Shown: in pieces, positions 17,807 through 26,444 of the stretch
How the letters are laid out: each line of letters begins with the position of its first letter
Numbering within the stretch: position 1 is the stretch's first letter
Origin: Cohnella zeiphila
GTDB taxonomy: Bacteria > Bacillota > Bacilli > Paenibacillales > Paenibacillaceae
Direction: 5' to 3'
Assembly: GCF_014212055.1 (NCBI RefSeq)
Contig: NZ_JACJVO010000024.1
Coordinates: 1-64,000, forward strand
Length of the DNA: 64,000 nt
Notes under the pieces: model-generated
The model's database searches: none
What the model saw: only the letters and a program-made list of their open reading frames with translations
Told to the model about the DNA's origin: nothing
Translations under genes and position numbers: made by a program

Positions 17807-18895
17807 TCACACCTCCGGGTCCAGCGGCGCGTAATCTTTGCGAAGCGGGTGGCCGACCCAGTCGTCGGGCATCATGATGCGTCTCAAATCGGGATGGCCG
17901 GGAAAATCGATGCCGAGCAAATCATAAATCTCGCGTTCGTTCCAGTTGGCGGTCGGCCAAATCGGCGTGACGGACGGAACCGACGGGCTCTCGCGATCGG
18001 TCCGCACCTTCACCGCGTAATTGTGTCCGCTGTCCAGACTGAGCAGGTGGTAGATCACTTCCATATGCGTCTCGTGGTCGACGCCCGCCACGTTGCGCAA
18101 GTAGTCGATGTTCAGCTCGGGATGGCTGCGAAAAAGTCCCGCGCACGCCTGCCAACGGTCGCGCTTGATGACGAGCGTCGGCAGATGGTCGTTCGGCTCG
18201 TTAATGCTTGCTTCCTCGACGGCGTCCTCGTTCACCAGTTCCCGCAGGAGCTGCGCGGCGCGATCGAGCCGCGGCTGGTTCGGCGACGGCGGAGGAGGCG
18301 GCGCGTCGGCCGCGGCAGGAGCGGCCCGGCCCGCCGCAGCTGCCGGGTTGCGGCCGGCTGCTGCTGCACCGCCGGCCGCCTCCGGCCTCGCGGCGCCTTG
18401 CGCGGCCGCAGCCTTGGCCGCTTCGCGCGCTTCCAGCGCCGCCTTGCGCCGCGCAGCCTTCTCCTCGTCCGTCTCCTGGCGGCGAACGGGCGCTTCGCCT
18501 CCGGCGGAAGATGCGGCCGGCGCCGCGGCTTCCTCAGCAGCCTTGGCGGGCGGCGCAGCAGGTTCGCCTTCAGCCGCCTGCTTCGCGTCTACGGGGCCGG
18601 TTTTCGGCTCCGCGGCCGCCTGTACTTGTTTCGGAGCGGATGCCTGCTCCTCTCCTTCCGGCTTCCGGCCGTTCGGATCCGCTCCCGCTCCCGCGGCACC
18701 CGAATCTGCCTCCGCCGAAGGAACATCCTCCCGGTTATCCCCTTCGGCCGGAGCGTCCGTCGGAGTTGTCCCGGCGCCTTCAGCCGAGGTGCCTGCGGAA
18801 CCTTCCGTCGGCGCCTCCTCTTCCGTTTCGCGGCGCTCCTCGCCTTTTGTTTCGTTCAGCTTCGCACTTTCCTCGCGCCGGTCCTCCCCGCTCAT
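17807..18895 (-). CDS. nuoC: NADH-quinone oxidoreductase subunit C with a long Ala/Pro/Glu-rich N-terminal extension
   Basis: NuoC is the 30-kDa-type peripheral subunit of complex I. The C-terminal 160 residues are a normal NuoC, with [18 protein letters not shown], the [12 protein letters not shown] core and [14 protein letters not shown]. They are preceded by about 200 residues of low complexity: acidic at first, then Ala/Glu/Lys-rich with a predicted helical stretch ([20 protein letters not shown]), then Ala/Pro-rich. The start ATG overlaps the nuoB stop by 4 bp (ATGA), which supports translation of the extension. A shorter internal start near the conserved domain cannot be excluded. Confidence 0.93.
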   Translation of the reverse strand: MSGEDRREESAKLNETKGEERRETEEEAPTEGSAGTSAEGAGTTPTDAPAEGDNREDVPSAEADSGAAGAGADPNGRKPEGEEQASAPKQVQAAAEPKTGPVDAKQAAEGEPAAPPAKAAEEAAAPAASSAGGEAPVRRQETDEEKAARRKAALEAREAAKAAAAQGAARPEAAGGAAAAGRNPAAAAGRAAPAAADAPPPPPSPNQPRLDRAAQLLRELVNEDAVEEASINEPNDHLPTLVIKRDRWQACAGLFRSHPELNIDYLRNVAGVDHETHMEVIYHLLSLDSGHNYAVKVRTDRESPSVPSVTPIWPTANWNEREIYDLLGIDFPGHPDLRRIMMPDDWVGHPLRKDYAPLDPEV

Positions 18896-19410
18896 GCATT
18901 CGTCACCCGCTTCCCGGTTCTGGCTTCGTAGCGGATTTTCTCCTGGAGTTTATTAATGCCATAAATCAGCGCCGCCGGATTGGGCGGACAGCCGGGTATA
19001 TAGACATCGACGGGGACGATCTGGTCCACGCCCTTGATAACGGAATAGGATTTGACGTACGGTCCGCCGGCCGTCGCGCAAGACCCCATCGCAATGACCC
19101 ACTTCGGTTCCGGCATCTGATCGTACAGCCGGCGCAGCAGCGGCCCCATCTTTTTCGTCACCGTGCCCGAGACGATCATAACGTCCGCCTGCCTTGGCGA
19201 CGTGCGGAACATGACGCCAAAGCGGTCCAGATCGTAGTGCGGCGCCCCCGCCGCCATCATCTCGATCGCACAGCACGCCAGCCCGAACGTAAGCGGCCAG
19301 AGCGAGTTGCTTCGCACCCAGCCTTTCAAAGACTCGATACTGCCGATAAACACGTTGCGTTCCAGTTCCTTGACATCCTCCGGAGAGATCTTCGTCAGAT
19401 CGAATTCCAC
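18892..19410 (-). CDS. nuoB: NADH-quinone oxidoreductase subunit B
   Basis: NuoB holds the terminal [4Fe-4S] cluster N2, which passes electrons to quinone. The 172-aa protein has the cluster ligands [19 protein letters not shown] and PGCPPNP, including the tandem cysteines. The GTG start lies inside the end of nuoA (16-bp overlap), with a GAAGGTG site. Confidence 0.97.
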   Translation of the reverse strand: MEFDLTKISPEDVKELERNVFIGSIESLKGWVRSNSLWPLTFGLACCAIEMMAAGAPHYDLDRFGVMFRTSPRQADVMIVSGTVTKKMGPLLRRLYDQMPEPKWVIAMGSCATAGGPYVKSYSVIKGVDQIVPVDVYIPGCPPNPAALIYGINKLQEKIRYEARTGKRVTNA

Positions 19411-19766
19411 TGCAGCACCTTCTTCCTCCAGGCATAAATAAGTCCGATCAGAAGCAAGCCGACAAACAGGAACATCTCCGCAAGCGCAAAAAGGCCAAGC
19501 TGCTTATACGCTACGGCCCACGGATAGAGGAAGACGGTCTCGACATCAAACACCACGAACATTAAAGCATACAAATAATACCTCACGTTAAACCGAATCT
19601 GACTATCGCCCACCGGATCGTTGCCGCTCTCGTAGGTGGTCTCCTTCTCCGGAGTCGGTTTGCTCGGCCGGAGTATCCTGCCAAGCTGCAGTACGACAAT
19701 CGGGAACACGATGCCCAGAATCAGAAAGACAGCTACGATCACGTACTGGTTCGCGTATTTCTCCAT
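19395..19766 (-). CDS. nuoA: NADH-quinone oxidoreductase subunit A
   Basis: NuoA is a three-helix membrane subunit of complex I. The 123-aa protein has the family motifs [20 protein letters not shown] and a conserved [12 protein letters not shown]. The start is the ATG at 19766 (MEKYANQ), with GGAGGCG before it; an upstream in-frame start at 19826 would place the start on the promoter. It is the first gene of an 11-gene operon (A, B, C, D, H, I, J, K, L, M, N) that has no nuoE, nuoF or nuoG in the window. Confidence 0.96.
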   Translation of the reverse strand: MEKYANQYVIVAVFLILGIVFPIVVLQLGRILRPSKPTPEKETTYESGNDPVGDSQIRFNVRYYLYALMFVVFDVETVFLYPWAVAYKQLGLFALAEMFLFVGLLLIGLIYAWRKKVLQWNSI

Positions 19767-19825
19767 AACATCGCCTCCGGCGAACGGGATGAAACGCTCC
19801 ACAGCCCTGGGTAAATTTCCACACA

Positions 19826-19854
19826 ATTATAACAAAAGCTCCCAAGGGCGTCTA
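19826..19854 (-). promoter_or_regulatory. Sigma-A promoter of the nuo operon, extended -10
   Basis: On the minus strand TAGACG (19854-19849) precedes a perfect TATAAT (19831-19826) by 17 bp, and the -10 is extended by TGT. The mRNA would have a short leader of about 50 nt before nuoA. Confidence 0.7.
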
Positions 19855-20047
19855 TGGATAAAGCGGTTACACGGTTCGACAACTATTGCATTTGCGGGGA
19901 ATCGGCGTTTGGAGCACTTACCATAGTTTATGAGGCAAGCCTGACATTGAGAAGTTTTCCGGCGTCCTGCTGTAACTTTCTTCAGCCTTTGTTCGTCAAC
20001 AAGATGACTTCAAAAAGTTAATCACACCAGGAAAGGAAGTATCGATT

Positions 20048-20689
20048 ATGTCTATGTCCCGGTTCATGCCCAGGGGTCGTCATATTCGTAAAAATCTCGC
20101 CGTATCCGTTGTGCTGGCCTCCTTGCTCGTCTTCGCTTCGGCTTGCGGAAGCGGCAATAGCAGCAACACCAATGCGGGGGCATCGAGCTCGGCTCCCCCG
20201 TCGGCGTCGTCCTCCGCTTCGTCTTCTTCGGAAGCGTCCGCTTCTCCTTCGGCTTCTCCGGAGTCGTCGCCTTCCGCTTCGTCGTCTCCGGAATCGCCTG
20301 CTTCCGCTTCTCCTTCCTCGGACGCCGAGTCCGGCAATCCCTACGAGGTGGCGGGCGTCAACGATCCCGCGGCTTTTGAGCAGATGTTCTCCTCCTTGCA
20401 AAAGGCAGTTGCCGATAGCGACAAAGAAGAAGCAGCCAAGTATGTCCTGTATCCGCTCCGCGTGAATGGGGGCAAGGAACCGCTGACGATTCAAGACAAG
20501 GACGATTTCGTGGCCAAATTCGATCTCATCTTCACGGATGACGTCAAAAAGGCTTTGGCCGACCAAAAGCCGCGCGAGATGTTCGTCAACGACAAAGGCG
20601 TCATGGCCGGCGGCGGTCAAATCTGGTTCGGCGCAACGGCCGACTCGGAACAAAAGTACGGCATGATCGCGGTGAATCTGAACGTTTAA
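20048..20689 (+). CDS. Putative lipoprotein with a Ser/Ala/Pro-rich linker
   Basis: This 213-aa protein is exported and lipid-anchored. A basic N-terminus is followed by a hydrophobic stretch and the lipobox VFASAC (Cys about 33). Residues about 37-96 are almost only Ser, Ala, Pro and Glu, a spacer across the wall. The folded part (about 100-213) has DKDDFVAKFDLIFTDDVKKAL and GGGQIWFG, an NTF2-like layout often seen in uncharacterised envelope lipoproteins. I do not recognise a specific family. An AGGAAAGGAAG site precedes the ATG. It is divergent from nuo and convergent with the FecR-domain gene, sharing a bidirectional terminator. Confidence 0.85.
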   Translation: MSMSRFMPRGRHIRKNLAVSVVLASLLVFASACGSGNSSNTNAGASSSAPPSASSSASSSSEASASPSASPESSPSASSSPESPASASPSSDAESGNPYEVAGVNDPAAFEQMFSSLQKAVADSDKEEAAKYVLYPLRVNGGKEPLTIQDKDDFVAKFDLIFTDDVKKALADQKPREMFVNDKGVMAGGGQIWFGATADSEQKYGMIAVNLNV

Positions 20690-20719
20690 GGACGTTAACT
20701 CGTTTCATTCATTTCATTT

Positions 20720-20760
20720 GAAAAGACGCTTGCGGCCTCTGAAGCAGCAAGCGTCTTTTC
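20720..20760. terminator. Bidirectional terminator
   Basis: A 13-bp perfect stem, GAAAAGACGCTTG (20720-20732) and CAAGCGTCTTTTC (20748-20760), gives a T-run in both directions. It ends the lipoprotein gene (plus) and the FecR-domain gene (minus). Confidence 0.85.
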
Positions 20761-20766
20761 AAACGA

Positions 20767-23700
20767 TCAGAGGGAGCCCCAGGAAATAGACACCGATTCG
20801 GACCACAAATGCCCGTCCTGTTCGGTAACAATGTAAACTTCATTAGTGTTCAGTGGAATACGGTAACGGTCGCCAGTCTTCTTTGCCCATTGCCAATCAT
20901 CGGTTCCCGGGATGGGAATGAGCGCCCCTTCGACACTTCCCCCAGATCGGGCTATCGGGGCTAGATCTACAAATTCGGCACCCGACGGGAGCCAGCCGAA
21001 CCATTCCGGTCCATCTTTCCCGAATTCCCTAGGTTCGCCATAGCTGTCGGTCCCGTTCAGCGATTCCAATCCCATGGTGTCTTCCGGGAATTGATCGCCG
21101 TTGTAGACATCCAAAGTATACTCCGCAGCCGTCCCGTGCCGGTTTGCCTCCGTCCAATCGGGGCCGTTGTAAAGCCTGACCGTAATCGTGTTCCAGGCTT
21201 CGTTTAATTCCATGTAATAAACCCCATCCGACGAAGCTTCGGCGCCGTTTACCAATACTTCCATGCCGCTTTCCATCATCCCGCCCCGCATAACCAGTCT
21301 GTTGTTATCTGGGTTAAGATAGCTTCCGGTAAAAGCGGAGAAAGAATGGGGCCCGGTCGGATTGACAGTTAATGATGGGCTCTGATAGTTGTGTTCCCAA
21401 TCGTTCTCCGACAGGACATTGAACCCGTCAAACGCGGGAACTCCCACATAGACATTCAGGATCAACTTGATTTCCGTTGCTTCTCCTTGATCGTCTTCCA
21501 CCTGATAATTTAATGAGAATGTATTATTCCCTTCATAAACTTCCAAGCTCACAGGGTCTGGCGACTGACTAAAATTTGCAATCGGGTTTTCGTCGTATTC
21601 TTTGTATAACATGGCACCCGCTGCATTATCGGCAAAATCAAAACCAACCTGAAGCGATGTCGGAATGGCGGTCAAATACAGGCTGTAGTAATGAGTCTTG
21701 GACGGTATCTCTCCATTAGTGCCAGACTCCTCGCCGTCGTAGCTCCACGAGGTTTCCGTTCCATCCAAAGTCGTCGTCCAATGATTGATTCCTAAGGGTA
21801 CTTCTACCTTCAGAGAAATAGCGTACTGCTTGATCGTTCCGCCGTCCTCAGCCGTAACTTTCAAAATATCGCCGTTTGCGATCGGATCGCTTAGCCCAGT
21901 CTCATCCCACGTTTGATTCGGATCGCCTTTCATCAAAGCCGCAAGGAAGTCAATTTTTGCGGTTCCGTACGGAACGTTCGAGATAGTTTCCGAAACCGAT
22001 CCGGTTTCGCTCACCGTATAGGCACCCGAGGTTACGGTTGCAATGGACGAAGCCTCCCTCGCGATATGCAGCTCATAACCCGCACTCGTCCCATCCGAAG
22101 CCTTAATCTGAAAGGAGACCGTCTCCGTGGCCAAGGACAGCGGAACAAGATCGCTCGCCGCATACTCGCGGCCGTTCAGCACCAGCTTGGAGGACGCGTC
22201 TGCCGGGACGAACTTCAGGCTCGCGTACTGCCAGGAGGCAGGGACACGAACCGACCAGTCGCTTCCGTCCGACGTAGCATCGTAAGTCGCTCTGCCTCCA
22301 ACTTCGACAAGTTGCAGGCTCGTCAGTCCCGTGTTGCCGGACGGAGGCGCTTCGGCTCTCGTTGCCGTAATCGTGTACGTCATCTTGGAGCCGTTCTCGG
22401 CCGTAACGACGATCGAGATCGTATTGCTGCCCACGTTCAGCGGAACGGATACGCTGCCTCCGGTCGGCGCGGTGCCGTTGACCGTCACCGATGCCTTGTT
22501 GTCTTGAACGGACAGCTTCAGCGCCAGCTGCGTGACGTTATTCGCCACGCTCGTCATATAAGCCGTCTTCGAGGCATCGAATGCCGGACTTAGCACGGCG
22601 CCGGTCAGCTCCAGACTGCCGAGCAGGGAATTCGCCGATAGCGACGGAGTTGTCGGCTGCGAAATGACCGGGCCGGAGGTGCCTTCGTTCAACTTCTTGG
22701 CCGCTTCGTACGCCGCCTTCTGGGCGTCGGACAGCTGATCAAGCAGCCGACTCTCCGCTTGGAGACGAAGTTTTTCCAGCAAGGCTTGATTTGCGGCTTC
22801 CTGTTGCTCGCGTTCTCTTCGCAATTGTTCGATCAGCGAGAACGGGGCGCCTTCCTGCTGTTTCTTTTTCTCCAGAGAGGCCTGTTGGTCCGCCAGCTTT
22901 CTCTTCTGGAGCTCCTCGAGCGACAGCTTTTGATCGTCTGTCAACCGATAATTCGTATCGGAGACGTCGACTTTTTTGCCGGTCTGTTGAAAAATTTGGT
23001 TGAGCAACAGATCCAATTGCGCCCGGGTCATGTCCCCGCCGGCGACCGCTCCTTGAAGCATAGCCCCGATCATCGAGTTGAGATTCTGTATATAGAGGTC
23101 GGGATCGATACCGACTATTCCGGTGATACTCTGATCCTGGTTCATTTGGTCGATCAAGCTCCGATTCTCTTCGTCGATCTTCTCTTTGCTCATCAGGATC
23201 GCCTTGATGACCTCGGGCGACGCTTGCCCGACGATGTCGGCCGGATCGATGAACGTAACGATCGGAGACTCCGGCGAAGATTGCCCCGGCAGATAAATTT
23301 GCTGCGTCGGATACACAAGGTACCCCTGGCTCGGCGTTCCCGATGACGGCAAACTCCCTGCTGCCAAAGAAGAATCCGTATGCACGACGCCCGCGAAAAC
23401 GAACAGGTTCGTGCCCCCGGTCAAGGGAGAGACGGTCGTGAAAAAGTCGGTTCCTCTCACGCCCATGACGGCCGTCGGCGTCTCGAGCTGGAACTCGTCG
23501 TCCTTCGTCTTGATCGACTTGACGTCGGACCAGACGGTCCCCTTGAGCATGCTGACCTTCGTCACCGAGCCGCTTTTGCCGGACAGCTTCGAGAAGGTAA
23601 GCGTCGTATTGCCCGACACGGTCATCGAGTCGTCCGAAGACGATCCGTTGGAGAAGACCAGCGTCGCTTCGCCGTCTTTTCCGGTTGTCAGAATATCCCC

Positions 23701-23895
23701 TTGCTTCAGGCTAAGCTTGGCGAAAGCGCGGAACGCCTTCGACCCCCCCGCTTTCTGTACTTTCACGTCGCCGGACATCTCCTTGATGACGGCAATCCGG
23801 GACGATTCGGCGTGCGAATCGTTCGCCGGAACGCCAAGCGCGGGAAGCGCCACGAGCAGGAACGCCATTAGTTGAACCAGACCTCTACGCAACAT
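20767..23895 (-). CDS. Large secreted FecR-domain protein with cadherin-like beta-sandwich repeats
   Basis: This is a 1042-aa exported protein. The signal peptide (about 1-30) has a likely cleavage after DSHA. A FecR-type domain (about 32-170) includes GDILTTGKDGEATLVF and the TPTAVMGVRGTDF motif. A Gln/Glu/Lys-rich helical region, probably coiled coil (about 290-395), follows. From about 420 on come cadherin-like beta-sandwich (PF12733-type) repeats with typical phrases such as GSNTISIVVTAENGSKMTY. Function unknown; an extracellular scaffold or sensor is inferred. The start is the ATG at 23895 behind AGGAGAGG, not the in-frame ATG at 23976. It lies 89 bp after the NHL-repeat gene and is probably co-transcribed. 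Confidence 0.88.
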   Translation of the reverse strand: MLRRGLVQLMAFLLVALPALGVPANDSHAESSRIAVIKEMSGDVKVQKAGGSKAFRAFAKLSLKQGDILTTGKDGEATLVFSNGSSSDDSMTVSGNTTLTFSKLSGKSGSVTKVSMLKGTVWSDVKSIKTKDDEFQLETPTAVMGVRGTDFFTTVSPLTGGTNLFVFAGVVHTDSSLAAGSLPSSGTPSQGYLVYPTQQIYLPGQSSPESPIVTFIDPADIVGQASPEVIKAILMSKEKIDEENRSLIDQMNQDQSITGIVGIDPDLYIQNLNSMIGAMLQGAVAGGDMTRAQLDLLLNQIFQQTGKKVDVSDTNYRLTDDQKLSLEELQKRKLADQQASLEKKKQQEGAPFSLIEQLRREREQQEAANQALLEKLRLQAESRLLDQLSDAQKAAYEAAKKLNEGTSGPVISQPTTPSLSANSLLGSLELTGAVLSPAFDASKTAYMTSVANNVTQLALKLSVQDNKASVTVNGTAPTGGSVSVPLNVGSNTISIVVTAENGSKMTYTITATRAEAPPSGNTGLTSLQLVEVGGRATYDATSDGSDWSVRVPASWQYASLKFVPADASSKLVLNGREYAASDLVPLSLATETVSFQIKASDGTSAGYELHIAREASSIATVTSGAYTVSETGSVSETISNVPYGTAKIDFLAALMKGDPNQTWDETGLSDPIANGDILKVTAEDGGTIKQYAISLKVEVPLGINHWTTTLDGTETSWSYDGEESGTNGEIPSKTHYYSLYLTAIPTSLQVGFDFADNAAGAMLYKEYDENPIANFSQSPDPVSLEVYEGNNTFSLNYQVEDDQGEATEIKLILNVYVGVPAFDGFNVLSENDWEHNYQSPSLTVNPTGPHSFSAFTGSYLNPDNNRLVMRGGMMESGMEVLVNGAEASSDGVYYMELNEAWNTITVRLYNGPDWTEANRHGTAAEYTLDVYNGDQFPEDTMGLESLNGTDSYGEPREFGKDGPEWFGWLPSGAEFVDLAPIARSGGSVEGALIPIPGTDDWQWAKKTGDRYRIPLNTNEVYIVTEQDGHLWSESVSISWGSL

Positions 23896-23984
23896 GATCC
23901 GTTTTTCCTCTCCTCTTGTCTGAAAAAAAGTCCGGCGAAAACGCAGCGCTTCGGCTTCCTTCCGCCGGTCTTCCATCCTCGGGC

Positions 23985-25568
23985 TTACGAGAAAATTTTA
24001 TGACGGAGGACGACCGCGGAAGCCGCGGCGTCCCATTGAATATCCAGGCTCGCTTCGTCCGCGAAGAAGCGGACCGGAACGAACAGACGCTTGTCTCTTA
24101 CGACCGGCGCCCCGTTCAGGACGAGCTCGGCCGATCGGCCGTTCGCGGTCTGCGTCACTCCCTTACGTCCGGCTTCGATCGAATAGACGACGCCGCCCAG
24201 CGTCAGCTTGCCGCTTTTCGTTTTTTCGTCGTAGGATACGTCATAGCCGAGCGCCTCGCCGACGCTGCGGAGCGGCAGAAGCGTAGCGCCGTTCGTCTGG
24301 TAGGCGGGAACGTCCGTCTTGACCAGCTTGCCGTCCAGAATCGTATGGACGGTCCCGTCATCCGCAAGCCCCTCCGGCTTCGCATACTTCTCCAGCACCC
24401 GCACCTTGTTGCCGTCTTCGTCCGCGATCGCGATCCGGCCGTCCGGCAGCACCGCCACATCCGTCGGGCGGTTGAAATGCGCCGCGTACGTGACGCCGTC
24501 GTTCGTCCCGTATTCCGTCGCCACGCCGGCCAGCGTCGTCACTCGGCCATCCTTGAGCAGCCGGATCGCATGGTTCAGGCTGTCCGCGATCACGAGCGTG
24601 CCGTCCGGCGCCAGCGCCAGCCCTTCCGGCGCGTCGAAACGGGCGGACAGCGCTTCTCCGTCCGCATAGCCGCCTTCGGCGTAGAGGGCGTCGTCGGCAT
24701 ACGCCGGCGCGCTCCCCGCCACGGTCGTAACCGTGCCCGCCGCGAAATCGATATAGCGAATGCGTTGGTTGCCCCGGTCGCTGACGTACAGATTGCCCTT
24801 GCCGTCCAACGCCAGCGCGCTCGGCTCATTGAACTTCGCCTGCGCGATCGGACCGTCCGCGTAATCGCCCGACGATTCCGCCGCGCCCGGCTGATACTGT
24901 ACGGCGCGGTCCGAAGATGCCGTGAGCGTCGTCACTTCGCCGTCGGCCGAAATTTTGCGAATCGCGTTGTTCAGCGTGTCCGCCACATAAACATTGCCCA
25001 CGCTGTCAACGGCGACATCCGAAGGAGCATTGAATCGCGCATCCTTGCCTTTGCCGTCCGCGCTCCCGATCTCGCCGTTGCCGGCCAGAGTCGTCGCTTG
25101 GCCGTCCGCCCCGATCTTCCTCACGGCATTGTTGCCTGTATCGGCCACATAGACGTTGCCTTTCGCGTCGGCCGCAATGCCGCCCGGCTCGTTAAATGCC
25201 GCCTCGGCCGCCGCGCCGTCGTGATACGCTCCAAGCGGCAACCCCGAATCGTCGTCGCCGACCGGCAGCCCGGCGAAGGAAGACACCGCGGACGCCGTCA
25301 GCTTCCGCAGCAGGTGGTTCCCCCGCTCCGACACGAGCACGCTGCCGTCCGGCAGAGAAGCCAACGAATACGGATGAAACAGCGTCGCCTCGGCCGCCGA
25401 ACCGTTGTCGCTCCCCCACTTCGCTTGTCCCGTCCAAGTACGAATCTCGTACAGGCCGCGAGCGCTCGTCCACCCCGTATCCGCAGCGGAAGCGGCCTGT
25501 GCCGCCAGCGGGGCCGCCAGCACGATCGCCGCCAGACCGGCGGTCCCTCTTTTCGCCCAATTTCTCAT
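23985..25568 (-). CDS. Secreted NHL-repeat protein with a copper amine oxidase-like C-terminal domain
   Basis: The 527-aa protein has a signal peptide (about 1-29). A six-bladed NHL beta-propeller (about 40-400) contains repeated phrases such as GNVYVADTGNNAVRKI and GNVYVADTLNNAIRKI. The C-terminal 120 residues form a copper amine oxidase N-terminal-like (stalk) domain with LPLRSVGEALGYDVSYDEK and LFVPVRFFADE, a module common in Paenibacillus surface proteins. No enzyme active site is visible; ligand binding at the cell surface is inferred. A GAGGAGTG site precedes the ATG. A TATAAT at 25670-25665 (minus) could start transcription, but its -35 is poor. Confidence 0.9.
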   Translation of the reverse strand: MRNWAKRGTAGLAAIVLAAPLAAQAASAADTGWTSARGLYEIRTWTGQAKWGSDNGSAAEATLFHPYSLASLPDGSVLVSERGNHLLRKLTASAVSSFAGLPVGDDDSGLPLGAYHDGAAAEAAFNEPGGIAADAKGNVYVADTGNNAVRKIGADGQATTLAGNGEIGSADGKGKDARFNAPSDVAVDSVGNVYVADTLNNAIRKISADGEVTTLTASSDRAVQYQPGAAESSGDYADGPIAQAKFNEPSALALDGKGNLYVSDRGNQRIRYIDFAAGTVTTVAGSAPAYADDALYAEGGYADGEALSARFDAPEGLALAPDGTLVIADSLNHAIRLLKDGRVTTLAGVATEYGTNDGVTYAAHFNRPTDVAVLPDGRIAIADEDGNKVRVLEKYAKPEGLADDGTVHTILDGKLVKTDVPAYQTNGATLLPLRSVGEALGYDVSYDEKTKSGKLTLGGVVYSIEAGRKGVTQTANGRSAELVLNGAPVVRDKRLFVPVRFFADEASLDIQWDAAASAVVLRHKIFS

Positions 25569-25728
25569 CCCGGTTCACTCCTCTATCATCTCTTAAAAAT
25601 AGAAAAACGCGCGAGAAATCGCTGCGATTGGCGCAAATATGCAAAAATACCCAAGCTACTCCCGATTATACTAGAATTCATGCGGAATTTGTTGGATTTT
25701 CGCAGACTTGAGATAGGAAATTGGCCTT

Positions 25729-25820
25729 GTCGCCTGCAAGTAGGAGCCTTCAAAAGAACGCAAGATAACCCCACAAAGTGGGGCTTGGCTTCGAAGCTTA
25801 CTCAGGTACTTTGCGGGGAC
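25729..25820. ncRNA. Candidate structured RNA (long irregular hairpin), strand undecided
   Basis: A 92-nt segment folds on itself in nested order. GTCGCC pairs with GGGGAC (one mismatch). GCAAGTA pairs with TACTTTGC (one bulge). AGCCTTC pairs with GAAGCT (one bulge). The tip is a perfect CCCCAC-AAA-GTGGGG hairpin at 25769-25783. It lies in the 338-bp gap between the dps terminator and the NHL-repeat gene, with no open frame. On the minus strand it would be a leader of the NHL gene. On the plus strand it could be a free RNA. I do not recognise it as a known riboswitch class. Confidence 0.4.
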
Positions 25821-25849
25821 CCCGGGGAACTTATTCATTCTTATATTGC

Positions 25850-25892
25850 AAAAAAGCGCCGCCCTTCTCCCTAGGAGAAGCAGCGGCGCTTT
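25850..25892 (-). terminator. Terminator of dps
   Basis: The stem GCGCCGC (25856-25862) with GCGGCGC (25883-25889), plus an inner CTTCTCC/GGAGAAG stem, is followed on the minus strand by six T (25855-25850). It lies 15 bp after the dps stop codon. Confidence 0.85.
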
Positions 25893-25906
25893 GGGACGTT
25901 CGGGGA

Positions 25907-26359
25907 TCAGGCTCGAACCGGCAAGCCTTTAGCCGTGGCCGTCAGCATCCAGATTTCCTTCTGCAGCCTCTCGACCAAGGCGTTCAGGAAATCCGACGTA
26001 ACGGCATCGCCGGCTTCGTCCGCGAGCTTGGCCGTCCCCTTCTGGTCCGCGGCCAGCTTCCGGAAATCGTCGATCACGGCTTCGAGCATTTCCGTGTCTC
26101 TGGATTCCTTCCCAGCTTCGGTCAGCATGGTCAAGTCGAGATACTGCTTCAGCGAAGAGACCGGCTCTCCGCCGATGGCGAGAATCCGCTCGGCTACGGC
26201 ATCCATCGAGTCGGCGGCGAACTCGTAGAGCTCCTCGAACTTGGCGTGAAGCGCCAGAAAATGCGGCCCGGTCACGTACCAATGGTAGTGGTGCAGCTTC
26301 GTGTACAGAATGTTCCAGTCGGCCAGATGGACGTTCATTTTATCGATGATTTTGTGCAT
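25907..26359 (-). CDS. dps: Dps/ferritin-like DNA-protecting protein
   Basis: Dps forms a 12-subunit shell that oxidises and stores iron and protects DNA from peroxide. The 150-aa protein has the intersubunit ferroxidase ligands in HYHWYVTGPHFLALHAKFEE and in the segment DSMDAVAERILAIGG. Length is typical. The start is the ATG at 26359 (MHKIIDKMNVHLADWN) behind GGGGAGGA; the frame stays open upstream, but that part is not Dps. It sits next to a YpdA-like reductase, consistent with a redox-stress role for the pair. Confidence 0.93.
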   Translation of the reverse strand: MHKIIDKMNVHLADWNILYTKLHHYHWYVTGPHFLALHAKFEELYEFAADSMDAVAERILAIGGEPVSSLKQYLDLTMLTEAGKESRDTEMLEAVIDDFRKLAADQKGTAKLADEAGDAVTSDFLNALVERLQKEIWMLTATAKGLPVRA

Positions 26360-26444
26360 GGTCGATTCCTCCCCGAGTGCTTGTTCCAGAATAATGTACC
26401 CGCGGGAGCCGTCGTTTAAACCAAATCTTCCATGGCTTCGATGT

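Noticed and set aside
25729-25850. c-di-AMP riboswitch in front of the NHL-repeat gene
   Set aside because: A GGGGACCCCGGGG run looked suggestive, but the required GACAGCTAAC and CGCTTAA blocks are absent; the true member of this class is at 42311-42442.
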